Both the position numbers and the translations under genes were made by a program. Positions 29,693 to 41,405 of a stretch of 64,000 nt of DNA are shown in pieces (position 1 is the stretch's first letter; every line of letters starts with the position of its first letter). The notes under the pieces were generated by a model. That model searched no databases. It was not told the origin of the DNA and worked only from the letters and a program-made list of their open reading frames with translations. Origin of the DNA: Hymenopellis radicata (lineage: Eukaryota > Basidiomycota > Agaricomycetes > Agaricales > Physalacriaceae); the NCBI GenBank assembly GCA_015501595.1, contig JADNRX010000182.1, positions 1-64,000 of the forward strand, written 5' to 3'.

Positions 29693-32600
29693 TCTGGCGC
29701 GTTGTGGTTGGAGGTAAAGTGGTTTCCGGGCCGGCGGCTACGTGTGCCGTCTTGGACGCATCCGGAATTTGCCGAGAGTGTTTCAATACCGACAGATTAA
29801 GGCAATATGGTGATCGCCGAACTGACGAATCGGGCCGAACCACGCGAACTGCGTGAACCAATGGCCTACAGCCTCCGCCTCTCTGCCAACTACCCCACCT
29901 AGGCAGGGAAACGAATTAAACGGTTTGGAAACAGATGTGTATCGTACAAATTATCACTAGACAAATGTTAGACATTTGTGCTTACCAGTGCCATTCACAG
30001 CCACCGTCCGTATCGGGCAGTTTTCCTCCTCTCCTACACCCCGTTCAGATGGTCTTACACCTGCAAACCTTTTCAGGGTCTTTTAGGTGTACATATGCTC
30101 ACTTTTGGAGCAAGATATCTCATGAGATGGGGTATACCGTGACTTGAACTGACTTTGGCACTGCTTTTGTCCATAATGCCATTGTTTACTTGATTGACAA
30201 CGGGAACCGTCCTAAGGCGCCTAGCAGCGCGTTGTTCTCTGCCTCAGACCACAGTGTGAACATGAGCAAGCGAGGCAAGTTGAAGTTCAGCCAGTTCATG
30301 TGGTTCATGTGGTTCACGGGTTCGTCCAGTTCGGCGATCGCAATATTGCCCCGCCCTCAATACCGACGTTGACGTCCTTATCCATTCATATTTAATCCAC
30401 GTTCGCCTTTCTCCGAATCTATTAACTTGCAAGAAATCTCGGTCGTCAGTACGAGCAGACTGTCTGTGAATATGATGCCGCTGGAATGTTCATGAGCTGC
30501 AGGATCGCCTGCCTAGGATGTCATTCCTCGCCGCCGGTACTACGTCTCTCTCCTGTACCTAAGCGCTCAAACAGAATTGGAGGCGGATTGACCGTGCCCC
30601 ACACTGAAGTCAGTCTGTGTTTAGTCGACCTCGTCTCATGCGTTGTTCTTAGGCAAGCCGGACGGAACGCAATTCCTTCTTCAACTGGCGCGTCTGATTG
30701 TCGATGTACGTGGACTACTATGCTTTCAGACTGCTGTACTGAAGTGAGCGGTGCCAGATATACTGATAACTGCTAGTAGCGACTGCGTGTCAGCCATTCC
30801 ATTTGCGTATTCACGTTACTCTGTTCGCGGTGCGTTCGTTGCGCTAGTTCAGAACTGCGCCGAGCGCATATGCAACAGTTGTACTGACACGGAATCATTT
30901 TCAGCCCGTGGACGGGCCTTGACAGCATCGGCATGTGTACCTTGGACTCGGCGGATTTCTCCTTGTACTACCAGCTTCATAACAGTTCACCAGCATGTAG
31001 ATACCAACCTCTGTCCGCATGATCGTGATATCCTGCGTCAAGACTTCCGCCTCGACGATCATGGCATCGTGGCGTCATTCCTTTCCAGTTTGACTCTTGC
31101 CTGGGAGATCAGCCAGACTTCTACGACTGCAACACGTAATGCACTGTCAGTTATATAGGCGCGACCGTGTCGACAGCAACTTGATAGTATTTGGAATGTT
31201 GGAACCGCGATGCGCGATTGAGGAAGCAGGCGCAGTGCGTTAATCAACTGAATTGAATTAGCCGGCGTCCGCTGATAATGTATTTCCGTTCACAGCATGC
31301 GAGCATCTTGAAGAAAGTACGCATTCCTCATCCGCCGCACGTCGGGCGGGATGAGAACTTCTAGGAAGGCGTCCCTCTGGAGGTGGAGTCCCGCGATGCG
31401 GATAGCTCCGCTGATTATCATTCGATTTTCTTATTACTCATAGAACAGTTTCCGCATAGATTAGGATGCAGTCAGAGCTCCATATGCCGACACCACAAAA
31501 CATGCATTTTATTAATTCAATTCTGGTCTATTGGGTCTTCGCTCAGCTTGGGACGTTCGTTTAGAATTTCCTAGGAAGACGGGACTGGTAATATAAAGCT
31601 TCGTGCCGTTACTTTTCGAATAACAGGACAGGCACGAGAGGAACAGAATGCTATTCGGCATTAACAGGTGAAGTTCTCGAGCCGAGGTCGCTAAGAGATT
31701 GATTCAATGTGAGGACGAAGTATAAATGGGGAACGAGGAAATACCGGTGTCGCGCACTCGGATATCTCGGTAAGTACGAGTCAACGCGAGAAAGAGAAGG
31801 GGACGTTCAGTCCCAATGTTCATTCCTTGTCTTGCAATCCCATTCGTTCTGTACACCGTTCTCAGTGTCCCGAGGACCTCCGTTCGTCCTCGCGTAATTG
31901 ATGTATTTGAACGATGTGAATGTTGACGTCTTAGCATTCTGGAAAGCGGGTGCTCCGCGAGAACTTGTTTACCAGTATTTGGAAGCGTTGTATACCTCTC
32001 TTTTTCCGCCACGGTTTTAGCTGCCTACCCCCGTGGGCCTGTGCCTCATTGGAGTCTGGCCTTCAGTCAGGACTCAAACGCTGATCCGGCATAGAGTCGC
32101 GACTCAATGAGCGGGGACCTAAATCCCAGAGACGCCAACATCCACGAACGGACGTGAATTTTGACAGCTCCTTTACGTTCAAGGCACGTAGACTGCAGCT
32201 CATCATGATTTTCTGTTTTCAGTGCGTGCCCAAGTTCATTGGCGTGCTCGTATTCATTGCGTGCTCGTGTCGTCCCCGAGGCCGTCGTGGTCATATTAAT
32301 AAAGCGTCTTCGAATGATCGTGGCTAGTCCCTCACTACTTGATAGTTCCTGTACCTAAGTGCGAGGAGATGACTTCTTCTTACACGTGCCAGGGTGTTTG
32401 TGTATGGATGAAGGATTCGACGAGGAACGCATCAATGATCAGACACGGACATGGGAATCAATGAGAATTCACGGGAGTTGCCAAACAGGATGAACGTGCG
32501 TCGCGACCAATGAGTGAGCGAACGGAGTAGAAGAGTCCACGAGTACTTGCTGAGTTCCCGGTCCTAGAACGTGGCGTGCTACAGAAAGTTGACTGCACCC

Positions 32601-33843
32601 GACGAAGACCTGGATCTACCTCGAATTTGGGACTCTTTCGAGAAAAGGGCACGTTGAACGAAAGAGGTAGTGATTTAGGACGGAACAGAACATTGTACGG
32701 CAGAATCAGAATGATGATGGTGTATACGTTGGAGGTGACATGACGACTAGTACTCACCTAGCTAAGTGTTCGCCCCCGATAACGATGGTTCCTTGCCCCG
32801 CGTCAGTCGTAAATCCCCCTCTCGCAACCTCATGACCTCTCTGCCTCCGTCCCCTCTATTCCCGTTCACGTACTAGAGCTATTTCTGTCGTGGCGCGTAC
32901 GTACTCGCCTCTGAGTCTATCGCCGTGCCTGTAGTTTGTGCCTTACCCCTTTTTCAAGGCCTGGTTAAAGCACAATCCCAATGCTGAAAAGGTGGAATCG
33001 ACTGAGAGCTACGGCTTACCTACCCAAGGATGCTCGAATCTCACTTACGGATCCCGAGTGCATCTATATATTGATTATCTCCACATCCGCTTCCCCAGGC
33101 CCAGGAACTCCAGTACGCCCGGGTTCCCTCGAACGAGCAAGTCCTGTGCTTCTTTCCACCTTGGCTAGGTCAACCTGCATTCCTGGTGCCTCATCTTCCA
33201 TGGTTCCTCAACAAACAATCATTCCACCGCGATCGTTCCTCGTCTTCTGCTTGAACTCCTGCAATCGGAATCAATCAGTATTCAAAAAACCGGTTGACGA
33301 AGGAACACAGTAAGATGATTAGACACGTAAAGCGCACTCAATTGAGTTGTCCGATGATCGTTCCTTGCCCTTTTCTGTTCCCAACGTTGACAGCTCCTTT
33401 CCCTCCAATCAGTCTGACAGTCGAGACTTTTGACTCTAGAGCGTTGGAGCTGGCGATTACTCGTGGAATACCGTGGTATAGGAGTAAAGGACGCGTGGAT
33501 GGGAGTTGGAAAAGAGGCGAAACGCAAGGCGAGAATCCATATAGACTTTCCTGCCGCATGGCGTAATGGACACGTGTGGTGCCTGGCCCTGCGTTGATGG
33601 GATGCTATGCTTCCTGGGTGTGACTGGGCGTTTGCTCCTAATCTTCATCTGATTCTCCGACTCAGACGTAGGCTGCTGTTGCTGCTGTGGAAGGCGGCCC
33701 AGGACTCGAGCTGTGAAGACACGCTCATCACAGCTAGGAGCTCGGAGACCCGGGATACACATATATAGCACTCGCATACGCGCGGTGTACGGATAGGCAG
33801 CCCCAGCGCACTGCGAGATACCACTATCATTGCTTCACTACCA
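29693..33843. other. Long interval without a recognised gene
   Basis: About 4.1 kb. Small frames such as 30190-30372 (SKRGKLKFSQFMWFMWFTG), 30751-31158 and a minus frame at 32294-32067 show no family resemblance and no consistent intron pattern. It may contain decayed coding DNA. No terminal repeats or tandem arrays were recognised. Confidence 0.4.
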
Positions 33844-33960
33844 GGACTGTGCGCTGGCCCGACCCCGCTCATTCCTTACACGTCCTATACCACTGGCCCG
33901 ATACCCGACAGGCTGTGCGCTGGCCCGATACCCCAGCCGACTGTGCACTGGCCCGACATC
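33844..33960. repeat. CTGGCCCGATACCC minisatellite
   Basis: Four irregular units of CTGTGCGCTGGCCCGA(TACCC) just upstream of the G-alpha gene. They would lie in its promoter or 5' leader. Confidence 0.65.
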
Positions 33961-34076
33961 GGTATCACCCATACCAGCATTATACCGCGCAAATTTGGAT
34001 TCTTCCGGGTGCTTGCATTAACCAACGACGACGCCGAACCGTAGCACACATTCGCCAAGGCCTCCCTGCATTGTAG

Positions 34077-36639
34077 ATGCCCGTGGCGATGGATCCGCTT
34101 GATGAGGCGCTGAAGCCGCCCCCGGACGAGACGGAGGCAGAGCGATGCGTTCGTATTGAACGCGAGGAAAAGGCGAGGGCGGTGAGTACTGGTTTTGCTT
34201 ATTGCTGTTATGCCCGCTCCTTCTTGTCGCGTTCATCCTTGTCCTGCATCTCAGCTTGTTATTCAGATAGACCCATCTCGTCCACCCGTTCCTTGCCCAG
34301 ATGCTCCCGCTACTTTCCCCTTATTCCCGTCCAGTTGCAGTCGCTAATATCCCGCAGGTATCTCTCGCAATTGACGAAAGTATCAAGGCGGAACGGCAGG
34401 CGACGAAGCGCAAGCGGATAGTGCGGCTCCTACTACTGGGGCAAAGCGAAAGTGGGAAGAGCACGACGCTGAGACGTACGTGTCTACCCTTCATATTCTC
34501 ATACCCAGCCTGCCCATATTTGCTTCCGTTTCTTTACTCCTATAGTCTAACATTTTACTCACGCTCCTTCTAGAATTCCAACGCCTGTATACGCCCACCG
34601 CATTTCGGGAAGAACGTGTGCTATGGCGTGCAGTGATACAGCTGAACGTGGTGCGCAGTATTCGGGTAATCTTGGACGCGCTGGAGCGGCCCGGGAGCCC
34701 TGGCGTGTCTCCTGTGAGGGCGGGCATGGTGCATTCGGACTCGCATGTGCGTTTACGATTCTTGTCATTTTCGTATGGATATTCTAATTTTACTCGACAG
34801 TCACAGACACATTCGAAACGGCGGATAGCAAAAGCGTACGCGAACGGAAACCTGGACCCCAACGCTGAATGGGCGCACGCAGGGTTCGCGTCACAGTCGC
34901 AGTCTGGGGGCGAGAGCGATGGCGATGTCGATGTGGACTCGGATTATTCGGGGCCAAGGCAGCACCATCACCGACATGCATCGCATGCTCAGAACCAGAA
35001 CCATGCCCATATCGACGCGTTACGGCTCAGGCTGTTGCCGTTGAGGCATATTGAAGCCCTGTTGATCGCTCAACTTGTGCCGCACGAGGAGGAGGATGCG
35101 TTAGGTCACGACGACGATGAGAAACGAGGGAGGCGGGCGGGAGAGATATTTGTGCGGCCTGGGGTCGGGTGGCGCGGAGCGTTGGCGAGAGCACGAGTAT
35201 TTGGAGCTGGGGAGGGGATCGATTATGAAGGGCTTGGGGTGCGACAAGGGAGTATCGGCAGTGCGAGTAGCGGGGACGGTGTCTCTGGTTTCGGGAACGA
35301 CACGGATGTGGATGAGGCGTTGTACAGTTGTCGCGAGGATATGATGGCGTTATGGCACGACCCAGTCGTAAGGGCGGTGTTGAGAAGGAAGAAGGTGCGG
35401 CTGGAGGAGGTCCCTGGATTGTGGGTCTTCTGTCATTGGTTTGGAATGTAGGCTAACTCTGCCCAAAGCTTCCTAGATGACTTGGAGAGGATCACACGGT
35501 TAAAGTATCTACCTACGGATGGTCCGTTCCTTTCGCGTTGCCGTCCAGCATGATGTCAAGCCCTCTCTTTGCAGACGACGTGTTGAAGGCGCGATTGAAA
35601 ACCGTGGGCGTGTCCGAGTACAAATTCGAGATGGAGGTATCCGCAGGCAGGGAGGCTGCTACTGAGTGGAGAATTGTCGACGTGGGAGGAAGCCGGAGTC
35701 AGGTGGGTTTTTCGCCTTTCTCTTCATTCCCTTCTGTTCAACATGGACGTCGACTGACGGTGCCCACAGCGTCGTAAGCATGTCCCCGTTTCCTCGGTGT
35801 TGCAGACGGGATTACTGATTTCGGGCAGAGACGTGGGTGCCGTTTTTCGACGATGGTATGTGTTGTCATACCCTTACCGTCTAGCATGCTAACGCGTCTT
35901 GCAGTGGATGCGATAATATTCCTCGCGCCAATATCCGGCTTCGACCAGGTACTTGCGGAAGACCGCTCTGTGAACCGCCTTGAGGATAGTGTGTTGCTCT
36001 GGAAGGCGCTGTGTAGTAATAAATTGCTGGCCAAGGTACATCCTCCTCTGAGTGTCTTCTTCCATATGTTCTGCTCCTGTTATTCCTTTGCTCATGTTGG
36101 CTTTGCTATTCTTTTCTTGTTCTTTTACTTGCTTTGCTTTGTTGACTGCTTTCTTTTCTCTACTGTATCGGGTTCATTATTATGTTTACTTTCTAGGAGC
36201 ATCATTACTTGCAGGCTAACCACGCGTTGCAGGTCGACCTCGTGTTGTTCTTGAACAAGTGCGATATTCTGGGTGCCAAGCTGCGCGCGGGGGTGAAGCT
36301 GGCCAAGTATGTGAGGAGCTATGGGGATAAGAGCAATGATGTGGATAGCGTTAGTAAATGTACGTCTACTTTCTATCTTCTCTTCCTCGGTATTCCGGGT
36401 TGGCGCTGACCCACCGTAGACCTGCGTTCGAAATTCAATGCGATCCATCGGGAGTATAGCCCACTACCACGCAAGTTCTATGCCTTTACGACGAGCGTCA
36501 CGGATACGGGGACGACTGCGGGGATTATCGCCAGTGGTGAGTGGTAGCCGCGCGTTTTTTTCTGGGACGTTGGCTGACGTACTTCACAGTGAGAGACATG
36601 GTGATTCGGCAGCACTTGAAGCAGAGTAAGCTTCTATGA
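34077..36639 (+). CDS. Non-canonical G-protein alpha subunit, 550 aa
   Basis: A heterotrimeric G-protein alpha-type GTPase. Exons: 34077-34181, 34358-34475, 34574-34746, 34801-35420, 35469-35521, 35575-35702, 35770-35773, 35829-35855, 35905-36035, 36233-36359, 36420-36536, 36590-36639. All junctions keep frame, giving 550 aa against ~350 for classical G-alpha. Motifs: G1 LLLLGQSESGKST (about residues 59-71), switch region DVGGSRSQ then WVPFFDDVDAIIFLAPISGF, G4 LFLNKCDIL (NKCD at about 461-464), G5-like TTSVTDT in place of the usual TCAT. The helical domain holds a ~200-aa insertion rich in Asp, Ser, Gly and His (GGESDGDVDVDSDYSG). The N-terminus lacks the MG myristoylation signal, and the C-terminus (KQSKLL) lacks the Cys of Gi-like subunits. 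Such divergent, expanded G-alphas are typical of mushrooms. GTP binding looks intact; coupling to receptors is uncertain. Confidence 0.9.
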
Positions 36640-37394
36640 AGTGTGGCGTAGGATGGGGGTGGTAACGACGGAATGGAAGGAGGCGGTGTATTTTGGCTGG
36701 GTGAATCCTTACGAAGTTGTATGTATATATATATGAGGATGAGGACGTAGAGATGCAGTAATGTAATATGCGTGTATTTTTCTTGGGCTTAGGTCGGTGT
36801 GGTTTTGTAGCTGCGTGGGAGGTGTAACACGAATGCAGATAGCGTCTTGAATTGGAATGAAGGTGCGAAGATGCGTTTTTAACGACTAGACTTGGATCCA
36901 TGGAGAGTTTAGGGGATTTACTCTGGATGAGCCGCCGCTCGTCACACTTCTCTTTGAGATCCTTGTTGATTAACGTTGTGATGGTGGGTACCCTCGTTTT
37001 GTGGATAGACGACAGTTTTCGGACCAGTGTGGGTTGAACCTGACGTAGGCGCGCGGATCGCTTTGGTTGCAACATTGAACTTTAGCTCATTTCCGCTTCA
37101 ACTTCAATATTAGGATGCCCCGCGAGATTATTTTTGAAATTTCTTATGGTTGTTGTTCGTCGTCGACAAAGACCATTTGTTGAAGGAAATTACGTCGAGG
37201 GGTGTCTTCAATAATGCGCCACAGCTACCAGGCTTTGCCAGACGATGCTGCTCAAAGATGCAGCTACAGTTGTACAACGAGTAACGATAAAGGAGAAATG
37301 CGTAGAGATACAATGAATGTGCGATGCGGATATCCGATATGTAAAATGCGAGTGAGTGACTGCTACAGAAACAATTGAAAGTGCAAAATGGAAA
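36640..37394. other. Intergenic, 3' flank of G-alpha
   Basis: About 750 bases. Minus frames here are AT-biased and unconvincing. A TATATATA stretch lies near 36724. No gene. Confidence 0.45.
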
Positions 37395-38527
37395 TCAAAC
37401 GGACTCGGAAAGAGGCAAATCACAAATAACGCTCGCCTCTCTTCTCCTCTTCTTGTCCATACTTCTCCTTCCTTCCTTAATCTTCTTCTCCAGCTGGTGT
37501 ATCTTCGCCCGAATGTACCAGCTGGTCTCACGCATGATAAGCCACCGCGCCCGTCCGTGGTATGTTGCCACTTCAGGCGGCAGATCTCGCGGGTCGAGAT
37601 CGCGGAGGAGGTCAGGGAGGGATGCGATGGCGTCATATGTGTCGACGAAGATGTATAGTGGGTATAAGGTTGATATAGATGAAGGTCGTCTGAGGTGATA
37701 GAGGTGGAGGGATGTAACAAGCGTACAGTGCCTGTTGCGGGATCGATGTGTATGGTTATCCAACGGTCAACTATGTGGATAAGGTTGGTAACTGCATGCA
37801 TTGATAGAGAAAAACGAGCATAACGCACTACAATTACGGATTTCGCGTGGATATAGTGTGGGGTCCAGGCTGGCTCTGGATGCTGCGCGCCGCCGCTTGG
37901 TGTAATTCTCGGGATAAAACGTCATTGTCTTACAGCTAACTGCGAAACTATGTGAACTATTTGATATTTTACCTCTTCACAATTTCTGCTCAGGAGAGCG
38001 CACGAGACGATTCCGGAGTGACCTATTACTGCATTTGGTAAATTCGTCGTGTTCGACTCAGTTCGAGCATGGATCTTGCATCGCTTCTCGACAGGTACTG
38101 AGCAAAATTCTCGAGAGAAATCGTCGGAGTTACATAGTTTCGCAGCTGCTGTATCTCGGTAGGAGTTCAGGGAATGCAGATAGCAAATCGGCATCCTCTG
38201 CGTCTTCGTCTATTTCTGGGAGCTCGATGATCGGTGGGAGGGGGTCTGGCGATGAGGTGGGGTTCCATTCTAACCAGGCATTAAGCCACTCGTCAGCTGT
38301 TTCAGACGAGTCGGAATCGGAGGAGGGAGAGTCGAGTTCGGGATCGGAATCCTCGAAGAGGTATTGATAGGACGGGGATGTGGTGGGTGGTTCGGGGGAG
38401 GACGCAACTTTGCGTCGGTGTCGATTTGCCATTGTGCGATATCCCAGTCGTCGGTGATTGGGTCATAGTACGGATAGTGATACTGAGATGCTGCGCCGTA
38501 CATGTGTAACGGAGGCACGTAAATCAT
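37395..38527 (-). CDS. Unrecognised multi-exon protein
   Basis: The likely start at 38527 gives MIYVPPLHMYGAASQYHYPY, then DPITDDWDIAQWQ. An acidic, Ser/Pro-rich stretch (YQYLFEDSDPELDSPSSDSD, ADEWLNAWLEWNPTSS, ELPEIDEDAEDADLLSAFPE) is in the neighbouring frame. One base appears lost in the CCTCCCCCG region near 38395. Further segments are TPSGGAQHPEPAWTPHYIHA, then VTNLIHIVDRWITIHIDPAT. The C-terminal exon is VDTYDAIASLPDLLRDLDPR ... ARWLIMRETSWYIRAKIHQL, ending in a basic coil. Exon boundaries between these blocks were only partly resolved. No domain recognised. The consistent residue style and order argue for a real gene. Confidence 0.45.
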
Positions 38528-40378
38528 GGTGATGGTGTGGGGAGAGAGGGTGTGCGTTCATGAGACGAGGCGATGCAGGTTAATATAGCGTGATGGATGT
38601 AGAGAACAAGAAGGCTGTGGATGAAGGGCCTGCTGCTGTTGTTGTTCTTGCACGCTTGTTAACAATAACGGAGGACAAGACCACTCCATGCGGTAATCGT
38701 CGAAGAACAAAGGCGGATCAGGGTCCATATGCAGGGAACGTCTGGAGCACTGGCGTAGTTGGTGGCAAGGACATCCACAGTAGAACGTAGATACGGGATA
38801 CAGCAGTGAGCATTGGGGGATTGAATCTACGGAGCGCACATCCTTAGCTGTCGTGGAGGGACTTGGACAGTTACTGTGCATCCAGATTTGGAACGGACTC
38901 GAGACAAAAGCACGGCCAACGGCAAATCCCGAAAATGCGCGTGATCGCTTTGCGACGGCAAACACGTTGTCCTTTTGCGCTCATTTCTACGTGGAGGACA
39001 TGATCTACTACGATCATCAACAGGCCGTCGAAACATTTCCGCTCTCCTACTGTCGCATGCCGAGCTCCCTCCTTGGTTCTGCTCCCTGAACTTTGCTTTC
39101 AACCTCAGGAGGACTACTCTTGCGCCGCACTTCTCTGTGGCTTCATCATCGACAGGATAACACGATCTAGCATAGGAAAAGATGATCACGTTTGCTTCGC
39201 CGGCTTTCAAGTCATCTGGTGAACGGTCTGCTCTCTTGATCAGAGTTCTCAAAGTGCTTTTGGGTCACATTTTTCATTCAGTGCGGGATCACGCCGCTAC
39301 TTGATGCGTCTTGAGGGTGCAACGGATGGTGGGCCGTTGTTGTCCTGTATGCCGTTACAATGTTACAATATTGATTCCGCCTACGCTAATTAAATAGCTA
39401 ACTGACGATCTCAGTATTCGAATCGCTTCTCTCTAGGTTGCATTCGGCAAGCGTAGCTCCTTTCGTCACAAGGACGCTCACGAGTCAATGTTAGTTATAA
39501 ACCTGCGCATACTTGCTCATGTCTGAAACAATCGCAGGTCTCCTGTCGCCCAGCAGATGTGGTCAGTCGAAGGCTCTGAACCGATACCGTCCAAAGGACT
39601 GATGACTGGAATTTCAGAACGATGCGATCATGCCGTGGATAACATTTCCCGGAGAAGGTCCAGTGAGGGACGAACCAGCTGAACTAGATAACGAAGGGCT
39701 TGAGCCTCCAGCCAGAGCTAGTCGTTAACAATCAGACTCTCATGGGGCAACAGGGATGAGACGTTTAGCCTTGTAGTATGAGTGTTTATGCGATTCTGCA
39801 GTTTACTCGGACAGCTGAAGGCCGCAGAACACTCCTGGCACAAGTAGGTGTTTGGTCGCACCGGCGTTGTTGGACAGCGCCCTCATCCCTCCTGCCATCG
39901 TGTGTTCTATGTGAGATCGAATAAACTCAGGCATTATCGGACGCGCGGTGTCATCAAAGAAAGACAAAACAGTCAAATACGAGGCCGATTAGCAAGCGCT
40001 TAAGGTAGTCACCGGGGTACTGCCGTTTCATGTAATGGATATTCAGATTCTTACTGTCCTACAACTCGAAGGTGGAAGTAGTACCGTCCCACACCGTCTT
40101 CGTTTGCTCCCACCAGCAAGACATCCTTCGACTTTCAACCTAGCTCCTGACCGCGGTGACTGGGTGCCGTTACGAAATTTGATGTGCACAGCCCGACTGA
40201 TAATACCTTCTTGTTCGTTTAGTACTTCGTTATTAACGATCCGGCCATCAGATCATATCCTTCGAAGACGCCAATGAGTGCTTCAAAACTCAACGCTCAC
40301 TAGATTACAAGAACCCAAGTACTTTAGACGTGGGTTGAATGCAAACAATCATGAGAAGAGCAAGAATACTGCACCCGT
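38528..40378. other. Intergenic, nothing recognised
   Basis: About 1.85 kb. A minus frame at 38965-38558 contains a Gln run but no family signal and may be leader sequence of the preceding gene. The remainder shows no credible coding frame or repeat. Confidence 0.4.
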
Positions 40379-41405
40379 CTAGAGCGCATAGTCAGCAACA
40401 GAGCCTAGCCGCAGAGGTCTATCCTGAAGGCTGCCGACTCTCTTCTTCGTCCCTCTTTTTCTCCTTGAGCCAGCTGGATACTCGCACTTATATCCCCTTC
40501 TAGCGCACTGACTGCGTGGCGTATCAGTATCGAATACGGCAAACTGAGAGAAGGAAAGACCTACTTGCACGTCATATCTGCACTGCCGTCCATGGGACGC
40601 CCGCACGCAATTTTGCGGCCCTGCAGAAGAAGCACGCAAGGTAGCTACTCATCATACGGCCTACAAAGGGACCGCTCATACGCTCGGAGACGGACACATC
40701 GGTCTTGCTGGTGCTCGCGGGCGAGGTGCTATCAGCGGGAGCCCAGCCGCTGACGTAGTTTTTGATTGTCGAAATCGGAGATGAGACTTTGTAGGTCCTC
40801 AAGCTGTAGAGGTCGGTGCTTGGATTTCCGTGTACTACGGACTGAGCGGTGCTCTGGTAGGTCTGCGAATGCTTGTGGAGATTGGAGTCGTCGTCCGAGT
40901 GCACGGTTCGGAGCTTGTTCGGATTCTGGTGCAGTGAAAGCTGTAATACTGAGCGTTCCAGCATTTTCTAGGCTAAATCACATACAGCATACAGATGCGC
41001 CGATTCACTTGGAGAAGGTGTATCAGGGTATTGGTAATCACGGTTGTAGTACTCCAGGTGTATCAGGTCCGGGGATGAGTCCTGGAGGATGTTATATGCT
41101 CCAGCCGTAACGAGTAAAGGCAAGTGGACTCACCTGGATCATGCGGCGTGGCGGGTAAGGGCGGGGGGTTGGCGAATTGGTGGAAGAGTGTTCTCGTCTG
41201 TGTAACTGTCCACGCCAGAGGCGCTGTACATTGCATTGGAAATTGAATAAGCTCCCGCATTACCATCGGCAGAAGCCATCGCTGGCCACGACGGGTACGT
41301 GTCTGTGCGCGCATCCTGAATAGTCGATAGTGTTGTCGGTAAGATGAACATGTCGGACAAGAAGCGGCGGTCCGAGTAGGCATGATGAGCGTAGTAATCC
41401 GACAT
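40379..41405 (-). CDS. Zn2Cys6 fungal-type transcription factor
   Basis: A DNA-binding regulator with a C-terminal binuclear zinc cluster. The chosen start gives MSDYYAHHAYSDRRFLSDMF. The N-terminal half is low-complexity (YPSWPAMASADGNAGAYSIS, ENTLPPIRQPPALTRHA). The cluster is C-FF-C-RGRKIA-C-GRPMDGSADMT-C-(intron)-NQ-C-ARRGYK-C-EYP, followed by a basic segment (GSRRKRGTKKR); stop at 40379. The spliced junction has a normal GTAGGT donor. Within the cluster the AGGGCC at about 40624 needs one more G to give CRGRKIACG; as read the frame derails there. An in-frame TGA near 41139 just before the first donor suggests a second lost base. Middle exon limits are only partly resolved. A cluster at the C-terminus is typical of one agaricomycete regulator family whose targets are unknown. 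Confidence 0.75.

Noticed and set aside
30751..31158. 135-codon plus frame in the 29.7-33.8 kb gap
   Set aside because: Composition and neighbouring frames give no consistent protein; no domain recognised.
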